DNA of 64,000 nt, taken from Undaria pinnatifida (taxonomy: Eukaryota; Sar; Phaeophyceae; Laminariales; Alariaceae). Positions within the stretch are counted from its first letter, which is position 1. Each line of letters begins with the position of its first letter. The notes under the pieces were generated by a model. That model worked only from the letters and a program-made list of their open reading frames with translations, was not told where the DNA came from and did not search any database. The position numbers were made by a program, and so were the translations under genes. This document shows, in pieces, positions 45,871 through 57,157 of the stretch. The stretch lies in contig JABAKD010000009.1 in NCBI GenBank assembly GCA_012845835.1, forward strand, positions 3,758,904 to 3,822,903. Reading direction: 5' to 3'.

Positions 45871-48800
45871 GTTCTGATCGACGCGGCTGTGTAGTCCAGC
45901 CGTGTTTTCGACTCTGCTGCCGATTGTTGATATACGGCATGCTGGCTATGTTACGCATGTCTGCGGGACGGTGCCTGGAAGGTTTTACTGTGATGATTGC
46001 TGTTGATATACAGCTGTGCCGGATAGGCTTTCCGTTCGCTGATCCCCGGTGATATACCGTGTTGGTATTACACAGCTCCGCCGGATGCGCCATTGCTTTG
46101 CTAATCACGGTTGACTCACCGCCCTGGTCGACACCGCTGCGCCAGACATGCGTTTGCTTTGATGGCGGTAGATGCCGCTGCGTCAGACATGTTTCGCTTC
46201 AATCGGGGTTTATAGACCGTGCTCATGATATACAGCTGCACCAGAAATACTCTCTCATTGCCAGTCGCAATTGATACACCGCCCAGGTCGACACGGCTGT
46301 ATCGACCAGAAGTGCTATTTTATCAAGTTTTGATTGCTGTAGATGTACAGCTCTCGTGGTTGATATACCGCCCGAGTAGACACGGCTGTGTCATCCAGAA
46401 GTGCTTTCGCTTTAGTACTAATCGCTGTTGGTATACAGCTCCACCGCGCTTGTGGTATACTGCCCCGCCTGAGATGCTTTTTCTTTCCTGTTTGCGGTTG
46501 ATACACCGCGCAGGTCGACACGGCCGTGTCGACGAGAAGTGCTTTCGGCTTAATTTTTATTTGCTGCTGATTCACAGACCTCACGGTTGATATACCGCGC
46601 TGGTCAACATGGCTGTGTCGTCGAGAATTCTTTCGCCTCAAGTTTTACTGCTGTTGATACACAGCTGCACCGCACTGGTGATATACAGTTACGCCAGAGT
46701 TGTTTTTGATTCGCTGATCGCGTTGGATACACCGCCGAGGTCGACACGGCTGTGTCGACCAAAAGTGCTTTCGCTTTTGTTTCTTTGCTGCTGATAAACA
46801 GATCTCGCGGTTGATATACCGCCCTAGTCGGCACCGCTGCGCCAGACATGCTTTTGCTTCGATGACGGTAGATACTCCTGCGCCACACATGTTTCGCTTT
46901 GATCGCGGTTTATAGAGCGCCCTCTTGATATAAAGCTGCAACAGAATTACTCTCCCATTGCTAATCGCAGTTGATAAACCGCTCAGGTTGACACGGCCGT
47001 GTCGACCAGAGGTGCTTTCGCCTTAGATTTGGTTGCTGATGATATACAGCTCTCGCGGTTGATATACCGTTCTAGTCGACACGGCTGTGTCGTTCAGAAA
47101 TGGTTTCACTCTTTTTCGATTGCTGTTGATACACAGCTGCACCGCACTGATGATGTCCAGGTACGCCAGCGATGCTTTTGCTTTGCTGATCACGTTTGAT
47201 ACACAGCGGAGGTCGACATTGCTGTGTCGACCGGAGACGCGTTATTATTTTTTTTTTTAATGTTGATATGAAGATCTCGTGGTTGATACCCAGCCCTGGT
47301 CGACACCGTTGCGCCAGACATGCTTTTGCTTTGATGGCGGTAGATACCGCTGCGCCATACATGTTTCGCTTTGGTCGCGGTTTAAAGAGCGCTTACGCGA
47401 TATAAAGCTTCACCGGAAATACTCTCCTATTGATAATCGCAGTTGATTCAACGCCGAGGTCGACACGGCTGTATCGTCCAGAAGTGTTTCCGCTTTAGTT
47501 TTGATTGCTGTAGATATGCAGTCCTCGTGGTTGTGATACCGCCCTGGTAGACACGGCTGTGTCGTCCAGAAGTGCCATTACTATAGTTTTTGTTTGGTGT
47601 TAAGATACAGCTACACCGCGCTGGTAATATACAGCTGCGCCAGAGATGCTTTTGCTCTGCTGATCGCGGTTGATACACCGCTGTGGGCGACATGGCTATG
47701 GCGTCAGGAAGCGATTTCGCTTAGTTTTCGATTGCTGTTGATGTACAGCTATACCGCGCAGGTGATATACATCTGCGCCACAGATATTTCTGGTTTGCTG
47801 GTCGCGGTTGATACACCGCACTGGCCGACACGGCTCTGTAGACAATATATGGTATTTTTTAGGGTTTTGATTGCTGTAGATATACAGGTCTCGCGGTTGA
47901 TGTACCACCCTGCTCGACACGGCTGTGTCGTCCAGAAGTGCTTTCGTATTATGTTTTGATTGCTGTTAGTGTACAGCTCTACCGCGCTTGTGGTTTGCAG
48001 CCCGCCCAAAATGCTTTTGCTTTGCAGATCGCGTTTGATACAACGACGAGGTCGACACGGCTGTGTCGACCAGAAGTGCTTTCGCATTGGTTTATTTGCT
48101 GTTGGTATACAGATCTCGCGGATTATATACCGCCCTCGTTGACACGGCTGTCTCGTCCATAGTGCTTTCGTATTGAATTTGAATATATAAATATATATAT
48201 ATCTATATATATATTGATATACATCTACATCTCGCTGGTGATACACAGTTGCGCCAGAGATGCTTTTGCTCTGCCGATCCCGGTTAATACATCGCCCTGG
48301 TCGACATGGCCATGTCGTCCAGAAGCGCTCTCGCTTAGTTTTTAATTGCTGTTGATATACAGCTATACCGCGCCAGTGATATTTAGCTGCGCCACAGATA
48401 TTTGTTGTTTGCTGGTAGCGGTTGATACACCGCACTAGCCGACACGGCTGTGTCCACCAGATGTGCTATTGTTTCAAGTTTTGATCGCTGTAGATATACA
48501 GCTCTCACGGTTGATACACCGCCCTGCTCGACACGGGTGTGTCGTCCAGAACTGCTTTCGCTTTATGTTTTGATCGCTGTTGATATACAGCTGTACCGCG
48601 GATGTGGTATACAACTCCGCCCGAGATGCTTTTTATTGCTGTTCGAAGTTAATACACCGCCCAAGTCGACACGGTGCCGTGTCGACCAGAAGTGCTTTCG
48701 CCTTAGTTTGATTGCTGCTGACATACGTCTCCCGCGGTTGATATAGCGCGCTAGTAAGCACGGCTGTGTCGTTCAGAAGTCCTTTGCTATTTTTTTTTCA

Positions 48801-50542
48801 TTGCTATTGAAACACAGCTGCACCGCACAGGTGATGTACAGGTACGGCAGCGATGCTTTTGCTTTCTGATCGCGTTTGATACAACGCCGAGGTCGACACG
48901 GCTGGGTCGACCAGACGTGCGTTTGCTATTCTATTATTGCTGTTGATATGCAGATCTCGCGGTTGATATTCCGCGCTGGTCGACACCGCTGCGCCAGACA
49001 TGCGTTTGCTTTGATGGCGGTAGACACCGCTGCGCCAGACATGTTTCGCTTTGATCGCGGTTTTTAGAGCGCTCCCGTGATATACAGCTGCACTAGAAAT
49101 ACCGTTCATGGCCAATCGCAGTTGATACACCGCCCAGGTCGACACAGCTGTATTGTTCAGGAGTGCTTTTGCTTTAGTTTTGATTGGTGTAAATATGCAG
49201 CTCTCGCGGTTGATTTTCCGCCCTGCTCGACACGGCTGTGTCGTCCCGAGGTTCTATTACTATAGTTTTTGATCGGTGTTTATTTACAGCTACACCGCGC
49301 TGGTGATATACAGCTGCGCTTGATATGCTCTTGCTTTGCTGATTGCGGTTGATATACAGCCCTGGTCGAAACGGCTGGGTCTGCCGAAAATACTTTAGCT
49401 ATACCTATTTTTGCTGTTCATATGCAGCTCAGATATGTTTTTGCTTTGCTGATCGCGGTTGATACCGCCCTCCTCGACATGGCTGTGTCGTCCATAGTGC
49501 TTTCGTATTGGATTTAGATGGCTGTTGATATACATCTAAACAGCGCTGGTGATACACAGCTGCGCGAGAGATGCTTTTGCTCTGCTGATCGCGGTTGATA
49601 CACCGCCCTGGTCGACATGGGTATGACGTCAGGAAGCGCTTTGGCTTAGTTTATGATTGCTGTTGATATAAAGCTATACCGCGCAAGTGATATACAGCTG
49701 CGACACAGATATTTCTGGTTTGCTGGTCGCGGTTGATACACCACACTAGCTGACGCGGCTGTGTCCACCAGATGTGCTATTTTATCAAGTTTTGATCGCT
49801 GTTGATATACAGCTCTCACGGTTGATATACCGCCCTCGTAGACACGGCTGTGTCCTGCAGAAGTGCTTTCGCTCTATGTTTTGATTGCTATTGGTATACA
49901 GCTCTATCGCGCTTGTGGTTTACAGCCCCGCCCAAAAAGCTTTTGATTTGCTGATCGCGTTTGATACACCGACGATGTCGACACTGCTGTGTCGACCAGC
50001 AGTGCTTTCGCTTTGGTTTTTGTGCTGTTGATATACAGATCTCGCGGTTGATACAGCGCCCTCGTCGACACGGCTCTGTCTTCCAGAAGTGCTTTCGCTC
50101 TATGTTTTGATTGCTGTTGGTATACAGCTCTATCGCGCTTGTGGTTCACAGCCCTGCCCGGGATGCTTTTGCTTTGCTGATCGCGTTTGATACACCGCCG
50201 AGGTCGACACGGCTGTGTCGGCCAGACGTGCGTTCGCTTTTGTTTTTTTTGCTGTTGATATACAGATCTCGCTGTTAATACACCGCATTGGTCGACACTG
50301 CTGCGTCTACCAAAGTGCTTCCACTATACCGTTTTGTTGCTGTTGATATGCAGCTCAGAAATATTTTTGCTTTGCTGATCGCGGTTGATACCGCCCTCGT
50401 CGACATGGTTGTGTCGTCCAGAGTGCTTTCACATGAGATTTGGATAGCTCTTGATATACATCTACACCGCGCTGGTGATATACGGCTGCGCCAGAGATGC
50501 TATTGCCCTGCTGATCGCGGTTGATACATCGCCCTGTTCGAC
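45600..50542 (+). repeat. Complex satellite array, ~40 units
   Basis: The box GCGGTTGATA(C/T)ACCGCCC recurs about 40 times, on average every 120 bp. Units contain two related parts. The longer holds GTCGACACGGCTGTGTCGAC, CCAGAAGTGCTTTCGCTTT and TGATTGCTGTTGATATACAG. The shorter holds ACCGCGCTGGTGATATACAG, CTGCGCCAGAGATGC and TTTTGCTTTGCTGATCGCGG. A third unit type with CTGCGCCAGACATG twice recurs at about 46135, 46828, 47298 and 48984, giving a loose higher-order pattern. The (AT)n run at 48183-48221 sits inside. Many units stay open on the minus strand (the longest is 228 codons), but stop-poor repeats explain this. Confidence 0.9.
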
Positions 50543-50842
50543 ATGGCTATGATTTGCTTTGCGTTGGGGATTGATGTGGGTACTAATCCCTTTGGGACTG
50601 CAGACAACGACGTTACGGAATATATACGGCAATCGCAGGGTCAGCCACACGACGTTACACGGGCTGCTAGATTAATGGCCGGGGATTTTAAGGTGCAACT
50701 ACGTCGCAAAGGAATGCGCGATACCCGCATGAAACATCATGTGCTGCGCACTCATGGTATGACAATGGCCACCTTTTATCCTTATTTTATCGCTATATGC
50801 GAGCTCCGAAAGGGTTGCTGTCGTCTATGCAGCTGTCGCTGA
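50543..50842 (+). pseudogene. Coding-like island inside the satellite
   Basis: This 99-codon plus frame starts with ATG right at the edge of the last full satellite unit. It reads ALGIDVGTNPFGTADNDVTE, then QGQPHDVTRAARLMAGDFKV and KHHVLRTHGM. Unlike the array, it has no tandem relatives and an ordinary amino-acid mix. Satellite-like sequence (CTGCGCCAGAGATG at 50881, GTTGACATACA) resumes after it, so it looks inserted or captured. The family is unknown to me. The first few codons come from satellite sequence, so the true start is uncertain. Confidence 0.45.
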
Positions 50843-51010
50843 TTCACGGCTGTGTGGATATGCAACTATCTCTGGCATTGCTGCGCCAGAGATGGTTTCA
50901 CTTTGCCGATCATTGTTGACATACAACGGTGCCAAAACGTTTTTCGATTTGTGGGTCGCTGCTAACATACATCTATTGCCCAGACGGATGTGTCGTCGCT
51001 GTTGCCTCGC
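50843..51010 (+). repeat. Degenerate satellite right flank
   Basis: GGCTGTGTGGATATGCAACT (50847), CATTGCTGCGCCAGAGATGG (50877) and TGTTGACATACAACGGTGCC (50915) echo the array but are more diverged. No further tandem structure is seen before the 40-bp repeats. Confidence 0.6.
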
Positions 51011-51050
51011 TAGTCGCTAGTCGGGGTTGCCAGGGAGGGGGCGACCATGG

Positions 51051-51210
51051 CCTACTCGCTTCTCTTGCCAATCCGCCGCCCCTCCATGGTCCTACTCGCT
51101 TCTCTTGCCAATCCGCCGCCCCTCCATGGTCCTACTCGCTTCTCTTGCCAATCCGCCGCCCCTCCATGGTCCTACACGCTTCTCTTGCCATTACGCCGCC
51201 CCCCCCTGGT
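51051..51210 (+). repeat. 40-bp tandem repeat, four copies
   Basis: The unit CCTACTCGCTTCTCTTGCCA plus ATCCGCCGCCCCTCCATGGT starts at 51051, 51091, 51131 and 51171. The first three are identical and the fourth has a few changes. The period is not a multiple of three, so every frame is cycled and the proline-rich openings across it are not meaningful. Confidence 0.95.
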
Positions 51211-51512
51211 CCGCCAGGGCGATAGCTAAGCGGGCCGGGTACAAACGTCGGTCGCATACCTTGTTTTGTTTAGCTACTGGTCGTTTCGCAGACACATGCG
51301 TGGCTCGTGGCAGCTTTTCGTACTTAGTTAAATCGTAATTTTGCTCTTAGGTAATGATAGGTAGGAGTGGCCGGGAGTCGCGCTGTTAGTGTCTGTGCTA
51401 CCGTCAGGTTTTCTCGATGGATTGGCTGGGCACACAGCATCACTTCGACGTTGGCTTAGTTGTTCAGCAGAACAGAGGGTGTGCAACTATTGCCCGCTGT
51501 TTCTAACGTATA

Positions 51513-51948
51513 ATGCTGTGTATTGACATTCGGATAGCCGTGTGTCGGCATTCGCGGTCGGTGGGCGCGGATGAATGGCTCCGGCACCTATATCATCGCC
51601 TGACTGGCGTGCGGCCTATCTTACACTCTACTCCACAGTTTTCCGCCGACGAACGTCGGTGGGTAGACAAATGGGCGATCCTAAACCCCTCGCCCACATT
51701 GACTGTTTGGGCAGACGTACTTTTAGAGATCCGATGCAATGACCGATCCGGCGGTTGCCGTGTTATACGCCGGCGTGGGACGCGGGGCGGGGGGTAACGC
51801 GGTTGTGCCGGGTTTCGTGCGCAAACACGAAGCGTTTTGGGACAAAGTAGACCTGCAGGAGCACCCACTTCGTGCCAAGCTTATGTCATGCTGGAGTTTG
51901 GAACATGCAATAAGCAGTAACGGGGGTCCACGTATGTTTTTCGGTTAA
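51513..51948 (+). pseudogene. Frameshifted gene remnant, family unknown
   Basis: Two overlapping plus frames read as one protein with a frame change near 51740. The first gives VRPILHSTPQFSADERRWVD then KWAILNPSPTLTVWADVLLE. The second gives DPAVAVLYAGVGRGAGGNAV, FVRKHEAFWDKVDLQEHPLR and CWSLEHAISSNGGP, ending at TAA 51946-51948. Composition is typical of a real protein, and GC is higher than in the flanking repeats. I do not know its family. An intron rather than a frameshift is possible, since the frames overlap by about 60 bases. Confidence 0.45.
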
Positions 51949-52177
51949 CGCTGTTGCTTTTGCGGGGAGCACTTATAAACCCAGTGACGGTGATTTTAAG
52001 CGGATGCAAAAGTAGGGTAATCCTAATTGATTTACCACACCCGCCGGTTCTTCGCCTCGTGAACGCCACGGTAGTATAATATAAAATAAATTTAAGGTTT
52101 GGGTGAAACGACGAACCCAGTCCGGTAGCCGAGGCAGAGTATAAGAAACTAGGGAAGTATGGGTAATCCCACCGACT

Positions 52178-52400
52178 TGGGGAGGAGGCCTCATCTAACC
52201 CAATACTCGCTTTCAATGATCGGTGAAGCCGCAGAAAAAAACTACAGTAGAATCGGGTTTCCAGAAAATGAGGCATCGATGGTCTCTATGATTTGGAACC
52301 AGCGATTTACTTGAACCATTTAGGCCATATCGATCATTGTGCCTGTTTCCCACGAACCTAAGGCTACAGAACATACGTTGAAAAAGAAATACTGACCATC
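52178..52400 (+). mobile_element. LINE-like fragment G, copy 2
   Basis: DLEPAIYLNHLGHIDHCACF, then PRT, a stop, and GYRTYVEKEILT is encoded at about 52290-52395, matching copy 1 at 43290-43450. Just upstream, TQYSLSMIGEAAEKNYS (about 52200-52245) recurs as NQYLLLMIGEAAEEYYSKNK at 52838-52895 with silent changes. Two parts of the same unknown element are therefore duplicated here. Confidence 0.55.
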
Positions 52401-52699
52401 CCACCTACCCAGCTTGTGCATGCAAAGGTTTTTTGTTTACAGACTTTGCGGACCGGAGAAGTCTGCGAGCGCCTTGCAACACTCAACCCCGTGCGGAAGC
52501 AATTAGGGATGTCTTCCAATAGATCCGAGATTGAACCAATACTGTTGGATACGGCCTACTTAACCCTTTCTGATGCACAATACCCGAGCCACAACCATTG
52601 CTTTCAACCTCCGCTCAACAGGCACGAACAAAAAGAATCGGGAACAATTTCAGGCCACCCTATACATCCTGCGTGCTGAGTAGCTTCTGTGCCGTGTTT

Positions 52700-52972
52700 A
52701 ATTTTCCTTTATTTTCAATTCATTTTGTTTTTTTTTTTCAATTTTTTTTCCACGACTACGGCCGCGCTGAGCGTTTAGCTGGAAGGTATACCCGTGGCAA
52801 GAGCCTCCTGCTTGGGGGAAGGAGGGCTTACCTAAATCAATACTTACTTTTAATGATCGGTGAAGCAGCAGAAGAATACTACAGTAAAAACAAACTAAAA
52901 GGGAAAATGAAACTCGGGAGACCTATCAAATTGTATCTATCCACTTCATGCGCCGAAAAGCATATACAGTGA
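52700..52972 (+). pseudogene. Second copy of the MIGEAAE segment
   Basis: An open plus frame ends at TGA 52970 and contains YLNQYLLLMIGEAAEEYYSK, then KLKGKMKLGRPIK. It matches 52178-52245 over about 70 bases at the DNA level. The preceding T-rich stretch (52690-52755) is unrelated. It is probably part of the same decayed element as fragment G. Confidence 0.4.
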
Positions 52973-53429
52973 TGCGACCACAGCGGTACAGCACCTTTAA
53001 ATATCTCATCGTGAGAAACCACACACATTCGCATACCAAGTAGGTTTGATACACATCACTTGCCGTACGTTGGGTGATAATAAGTCAAACAAATTGTGGT
53101 CAGGTTCGACACGACCTACGACATACTGCGTGTACCGACTTGTCAACAATGAGTTTTTGCAGAAGCCGCATCTTAACTTATGTGTTTCACAACCTAACCA
53201 CATACCACGTGCTAGGCGTTCGATTGTGCATGCACACCTGCGAAACCCAGAGACCTCACGCAATGTGAATTTCAGTACAATCGCCACTCACAAACGTGAG
53301 CATCCATCCCGGACAAAACTCCGGTCAAACACGTGCTCGGCGACAAAACGCCACTTGTGGCTGCGTCAGAACCTATCAACGCCCGACGAAGAAACCTAAG
53401 ACAAAAGGCTATTATATCAGACATCAGAA
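52973..53429. other. Unassigned stretch with overlapping frames on both strands
   Basis: A 117-codon plus frame (53046-53399) and a 93-codon minus frame (53287-53006) overlap. Neither has a motif I know, and at most one can be a coding relic. No repeat match is seen. Confidence 0.35.
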
Positions 53430-54785
53430 CTACTGAAAATATGGAGCTCTAAATCCCGCCCCCCCCCAAACCACAACGTGACCACGAACGCACAATATAT
53501 CGCTGTATGAATGTTCGATTCTTTGATTTGCCTTCAATCGCAAGCCCTTTAGCTTATTCGTAACACGCCTCTTTGCGTAAAGGAACACGTCAGACACCGG
53601 CTCCAAGGTGCTCACCGCCTTTTCCAGTCCATCACACGAAGGCTCGACGCCCATCGTCGCCGTCACAGAGCGGCGGTCGCTGAAAGACTGCCGCATTCCA
53701 CGGTAGGCGAATACGGTCTGATAATAGCTTTCCCCGGACAACTCTTGCACCTCCTTGTAGCCACACGATACTGTGCTCCACGCGTGTGGCTCGACTTAAA
53801 TCGCAAGACGGAAAATTCATGTTGCTCGCGACAAACAACATCGCGCAACATCTTGGCATATTTCGCCAGAAACCCATGGTCGACAGCGTCATTGATCAAC
53901 GCCTCAAACCACCCAAACGATCCCGCCCCTCAACATCAGGATCCTTAAAGGTCATGGGCCGTTGAGACTACAGCGTCAACGTGGCGTTATCGTCCACCTC
54001 ACCTGACCCATCGGCGCCCGGGCCGAATGCCGCGATAGCAATCGCCACCCACAGCACAGCACCAGGGCTGGGCTCACCCATAAAATGAGCTGTAACGTCC
54101 ACCCCAATTCCAGCTTGACGTCTGCACGCCTTTCGTACAGATGGCTCGAGCGGAGTCACGACGCCGATGTCGCGTTTCTCTCTCAGAGGTATCTTCCTGA
54201 TGATTATCACGTCACCTCCCCGAAGGAAAGTAATTCACATCGCGGTAAGGCGTTGAAGCCCCCATGGAGTGTCGATTACGACTTATGGTGGACACGATGA
54301 CGTTTTTGATCACACTCCTCGATCAACGACGTCACCACGCGCGCATGCCTAACAAACGCCCTTGTTAACGCCAATTGCGTCCTTCTCAGCTGTCCCCGCA
54401 CACCCTCTGCTCTTTGCTTCGTTATTCATTGTTGTGATATCTCAACCAGACTCCACGACCCCTTGACCACAGAAGCCGCGAAAGTACAAGGATCCGTAAG
54501 ACGCTCACGGGAGATGCTGCGTTCTGGCCTCTCAGTGACGTTCGTTTTCCATCGAATCCAATTTGGGTCACCAGATTGGACAAGCTACACGACCGCTACA
54601 CAATCAGGAAAAATAGAGTTGGCATCTACACACCACTGCTGCGACGCGGATGCCCGTGGTTGCACCGGAACGAGATGAAGAAATGGCGCTGTATTCAATG
54701 GCCATGACCGTTTGAACGCCTGGTGCTGCACCATGTTTGTGATCCAGTTATCCAGCGGCGCCACGCTCACCAACCGCACGCGCAA
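53430..54785 (-). pseudogene. Large frameshifted gene remnant, family unknown
   Basis: The minus strand carries one long protein-like trace of roughly 430 codons in three frames. It runs from MRVRLVSVAPLDNWITNMVQ (54785) through two in-frame stops (about 54585 and 54427) and RTQLALTRAFVRHARVVTSL. It then shifts to IIIRKIPLREKRDIGVVTPL (54210) and AHFMGEPSPGAVLWVAIAIA, and reads past a stop to MTFKDPDVEGRD. It shifts again to INDAVDHGFLAKYAKMLRDV (53899), and finally to LSGESYYQTVFAYRGMRQSF and KRRVTNKLKGLRLKANQRIE, ending at 53430. Frame changes fall where one frame closes and the next opens, as expected of indel decay. I recognise no domain. Introns could replace some of the shifts. Confidence 0.5.
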
Positions 54786-55062
54786 ATGTACAGAGTGTTG
54801 GCATGCGTCTTCGTCGTTGCTTTAGGCGCACCAGGTTCTGTCTTGTTCCGACTAGCTCTATGGGGTGGACAGGGGCACGGGACGTCCCGGTCATCCAACT
54901 CCGGCCGTGCTGAGCGGGGCCGATTGTGGACTACTCCTGCTTCTCGTCGGTCTAGCCGTCGTGCTGGCCATGGAAGCCTCTCTTCCTTTTACACTGCTGG
55001 CGTTAGTGGTAACCCACCTTTGTTTTGAACTGGCACGCCGCACCCAAAACGCTCGTTCTTGA
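54785..55062 (+). pseudogene. Small membrane-protein-like remnant
   Basis: A plus frame at 54865-55062 encodes a strongly hydrophobic core, GLLLLLVGLAVVLAM then LPFTLLALVVTHLCFEL, followed by a basic tail (ARRTQNARS) and a stop. That is two candidate membrane helices and a positive end. A second plus frame upstream (MYRVLACVFVVALGAPGSVL, from 54787) could be the signal-like start after one frame change. It lies opposite and between two minus-strand remnants, so it could instead be antisense noise; GC-rich leucine codons make chance hydrophobic frames more likely. Confidence 0.35.
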
Positions 55063-55306
55063 CCTACCAACGGTGCGCTCTGTTCTCACGACGGCGGCGT
55101 TAGCACTCACGCGTTAGTCGTGCTAGATGGCAGCACTTCCCGGCGGTTTCGTCTCCGGGGCAGACCCTGATGTAGCGTCACAAGGCTTTGCCGTTTGCCT
55201 GCGTGCAGCATCGTCGACCTCAGTTACAACTTGGCTCCGTTGCTTCTGGGCAACAATGCTGCACAGTGCCATATGGTCATGCGTTTTGAGATCGAATCAC
55301 ATATTT

Positions 55307-56215
55307 TTACCCTTGGGGGCGCAACTTCAGTGGCTTCATTTCCGCTGCTATCTCGGACTCCAGCACGCTGCCTTGTTTCCGCCTGTACTGCTGACGTTTT
55401 TGCTTCACGAAATCGGTAAGCCCGTTCTCTGAAAGGTATTTCCCCAAAGCATGCTTTACAATCAGCTCCCTGCAATGTACGGTAGACCGCTTGCATAGAT
55501 CATTATAGCACATGGAATACCTAGTGCAAAATCCCTCAAAACTCGTCAGCTTAACATTAACGGCAGCAACCGTTAAAATCGCACTCGTTAGATCCTCCTC
55601 GAAGAGATCGACGGTGACCATGTCATCGTAGACCTCATCAGCCACCATCCTTTGAGTCTCCGAGTTTTGAAGCGCTCCCTTTCTCGCGAGCACCTGGTCT
55701 CCTCCATCCTGGCATGTGACACGCATTTGCTGCTCGTCCTTCGGAGCAGGCATCGAGGAACTTGTGCATGTCCTCGGAGGAAACAACTCCACGAAACGAC
55801 CGAAGCGGTCTATCTCCCCTGATTATCACTATGACGTCCGGCGTCAACCGTGGCCTCCACCTCTGTGGTTTCCTCAACATTCAGAATGGACCCCGCCATC
55901 GCTCTGCGGTAAAGCTCCTCTTGCTGCTGTAGGGTCTCTAATTGTCTTCGCCTGGTGTTTCACATCAACAAGCAAAACATTATTTTTTGGCCTCCGGAAA
56001 GGAGATAGGTCACGTTTGGGCGCTATAAGCGGACTTACCAAATTAAATTGAAACCGATCGACTCGCCACCGCGGGCCAGATGGTGTGAGCTCCGAGGACC
56101 TCTCCTCGTAGACTCGGAATGCGTTTGTCCACCGTGCGAAAGTTTGATAGTTATCACACGGAGACACACCCGTGCCATCGGCCATGGACATTCCCGTCCA
56201 TCTATCAAGAGTCAC
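55307..56215 (-). pseudogene. Frameshifted gene remnant, family unknown
   Basis: Three minus-strand frames follow one another: TLDRWTGMSMADGTGVSPCD to NNVLLVDVKHQAKTIRDPTA (56215-55874), then RLTPDVIVIIRGDRPLRSFR to DMHKFLDACSEG (about 55840-55740), then RMVADEVYDDMVTVDLFEED to LIVKHALGKYLSENGLTDFV (about 55730-55310). The last frame is 161 codons long, one of the longest in the window, and has normal composition with a basic C-terminus. Together they suggest a protein of about 300 residues with two frame changes. There is no family I can name. It may belong with the remnant at 53430-54785 as parts of one locus, since both are on the minus strand and both are GC-rich. Confidence 0.5.
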
Positions 56216-56679
56216 TACAAATAGTCATGGAAAATGAAACTTCCGAACACGTTATCTCCAAACCCTAATATGTGTAGTATAATGGTCGACCATACGATCA
56301 CAACCATACATGTTTGAGGCCAGAGACAAACAAGCATTCCGACCGGCTGTTGACCAACGAGATGTTGCGGTGAATGTGGCGAAATAGTGCGAAATCCACA
56401 TGATTGCATGACATTTGCTGATAGGGATTAGAATAAATAGATGCGGCGTGAGTGTTCCCCGCTGCTATGCTATACGAGTAGATAGCAGGCTGCAAGATTT
56501 GCTAAAGTCCAGTTTCCCTGTCTTGGACAACAAAAAGATGTAACGTGTTAAATAGTGTCGGTTGCCCGCTACAGTGTTTCTAAATTCGCTTAGCATACTT
56601 GAAAACAAAATATAGGGTCAATACTCGGAGTAGTGGAGGTGGCGGCTATAGGGCCGTTTTTTTTCAGCTGGGACTTGCC
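56216..56679. other. Unassigned spacer
   Basis: AT-rich sequence without a clear gene or repeat match. A purine-poor TTTTTTTT run precedes module B of E copy 3. Confidence 0.45.
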
Positions 56680-57155
56680 GGCGCCAACGAGGGAACACCA
56701 CGGCAACACGCTTATGACAGCTCCCTCGAAATAACCATAGCGCATAATCTACGTCCTACATTTTTGTTCCATTCAAACAATGTGCACAAGCATGCTGTTA
56801 TTTTTCGGAGTGACACTGCGCGCATTGACGATACGTGTCGCAATAGAATGTGCTGGACCTAAAACAGGGTCCTCATTACCATCTGGCGAACAGACGCGAC
56901 ACACCAACATGCGTTAGTCGCTTTTTTCTTCAACGTGTTCGTGGTGAAGACCGTTTGACGTGTTGCTGCCGATCTATACCTTATCTTTTCTTCCCGTGTG
57001 ACGTTTGCCAGATCTTGCGCGGACATCTTTTTTTTTACATCTTTATTTCGAGTACGGGCGACGTTCAACGAGGTTCCATTGCGCGATTTGGCCACAAACC
57101 ACAACGCACGTTATCTTTGCAGTCGTAACTGCGATTTTGGCACCCCGTTCCATTG
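56680..57155 (+). repeat. E repeat copy 5, module B (left part)
   Basis: This matches 3691-4140 of copy 1 through ACAATGTGCACAAGCATGCT (56779), GCCAGATCTTGCGCGGAC (57008) and GCAGTCGTAACTGCGATTTT (57119). It is cut by the F insertion at 57158 and continues on the other side. Module A is missing here. Confidence 0.7.
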
Positions 57156-57157
57156 AA

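Noticed and set aside
47749-48435. 228-codon minus-strand frame, the longest in the window
   Set aside because: It lies wholly in the satellite, its amino acids repeat with the units (CRPGRCINRD-like), and neighbouring units are open in other frames. Low stop density of the monomer explains it.
45600-50542. Possible CRISPR-like array
   Set aside because: Unit lengths vary, there are no constant repeats separating unique spacers, and the setting is eukaryotic.
54723-55028. 101-codon plus frame
   Set aside because: Only its first part may belong to the membrane-protein-like remnant; the Arg/Ser-rich remainder looks like an out-of-frame reading.
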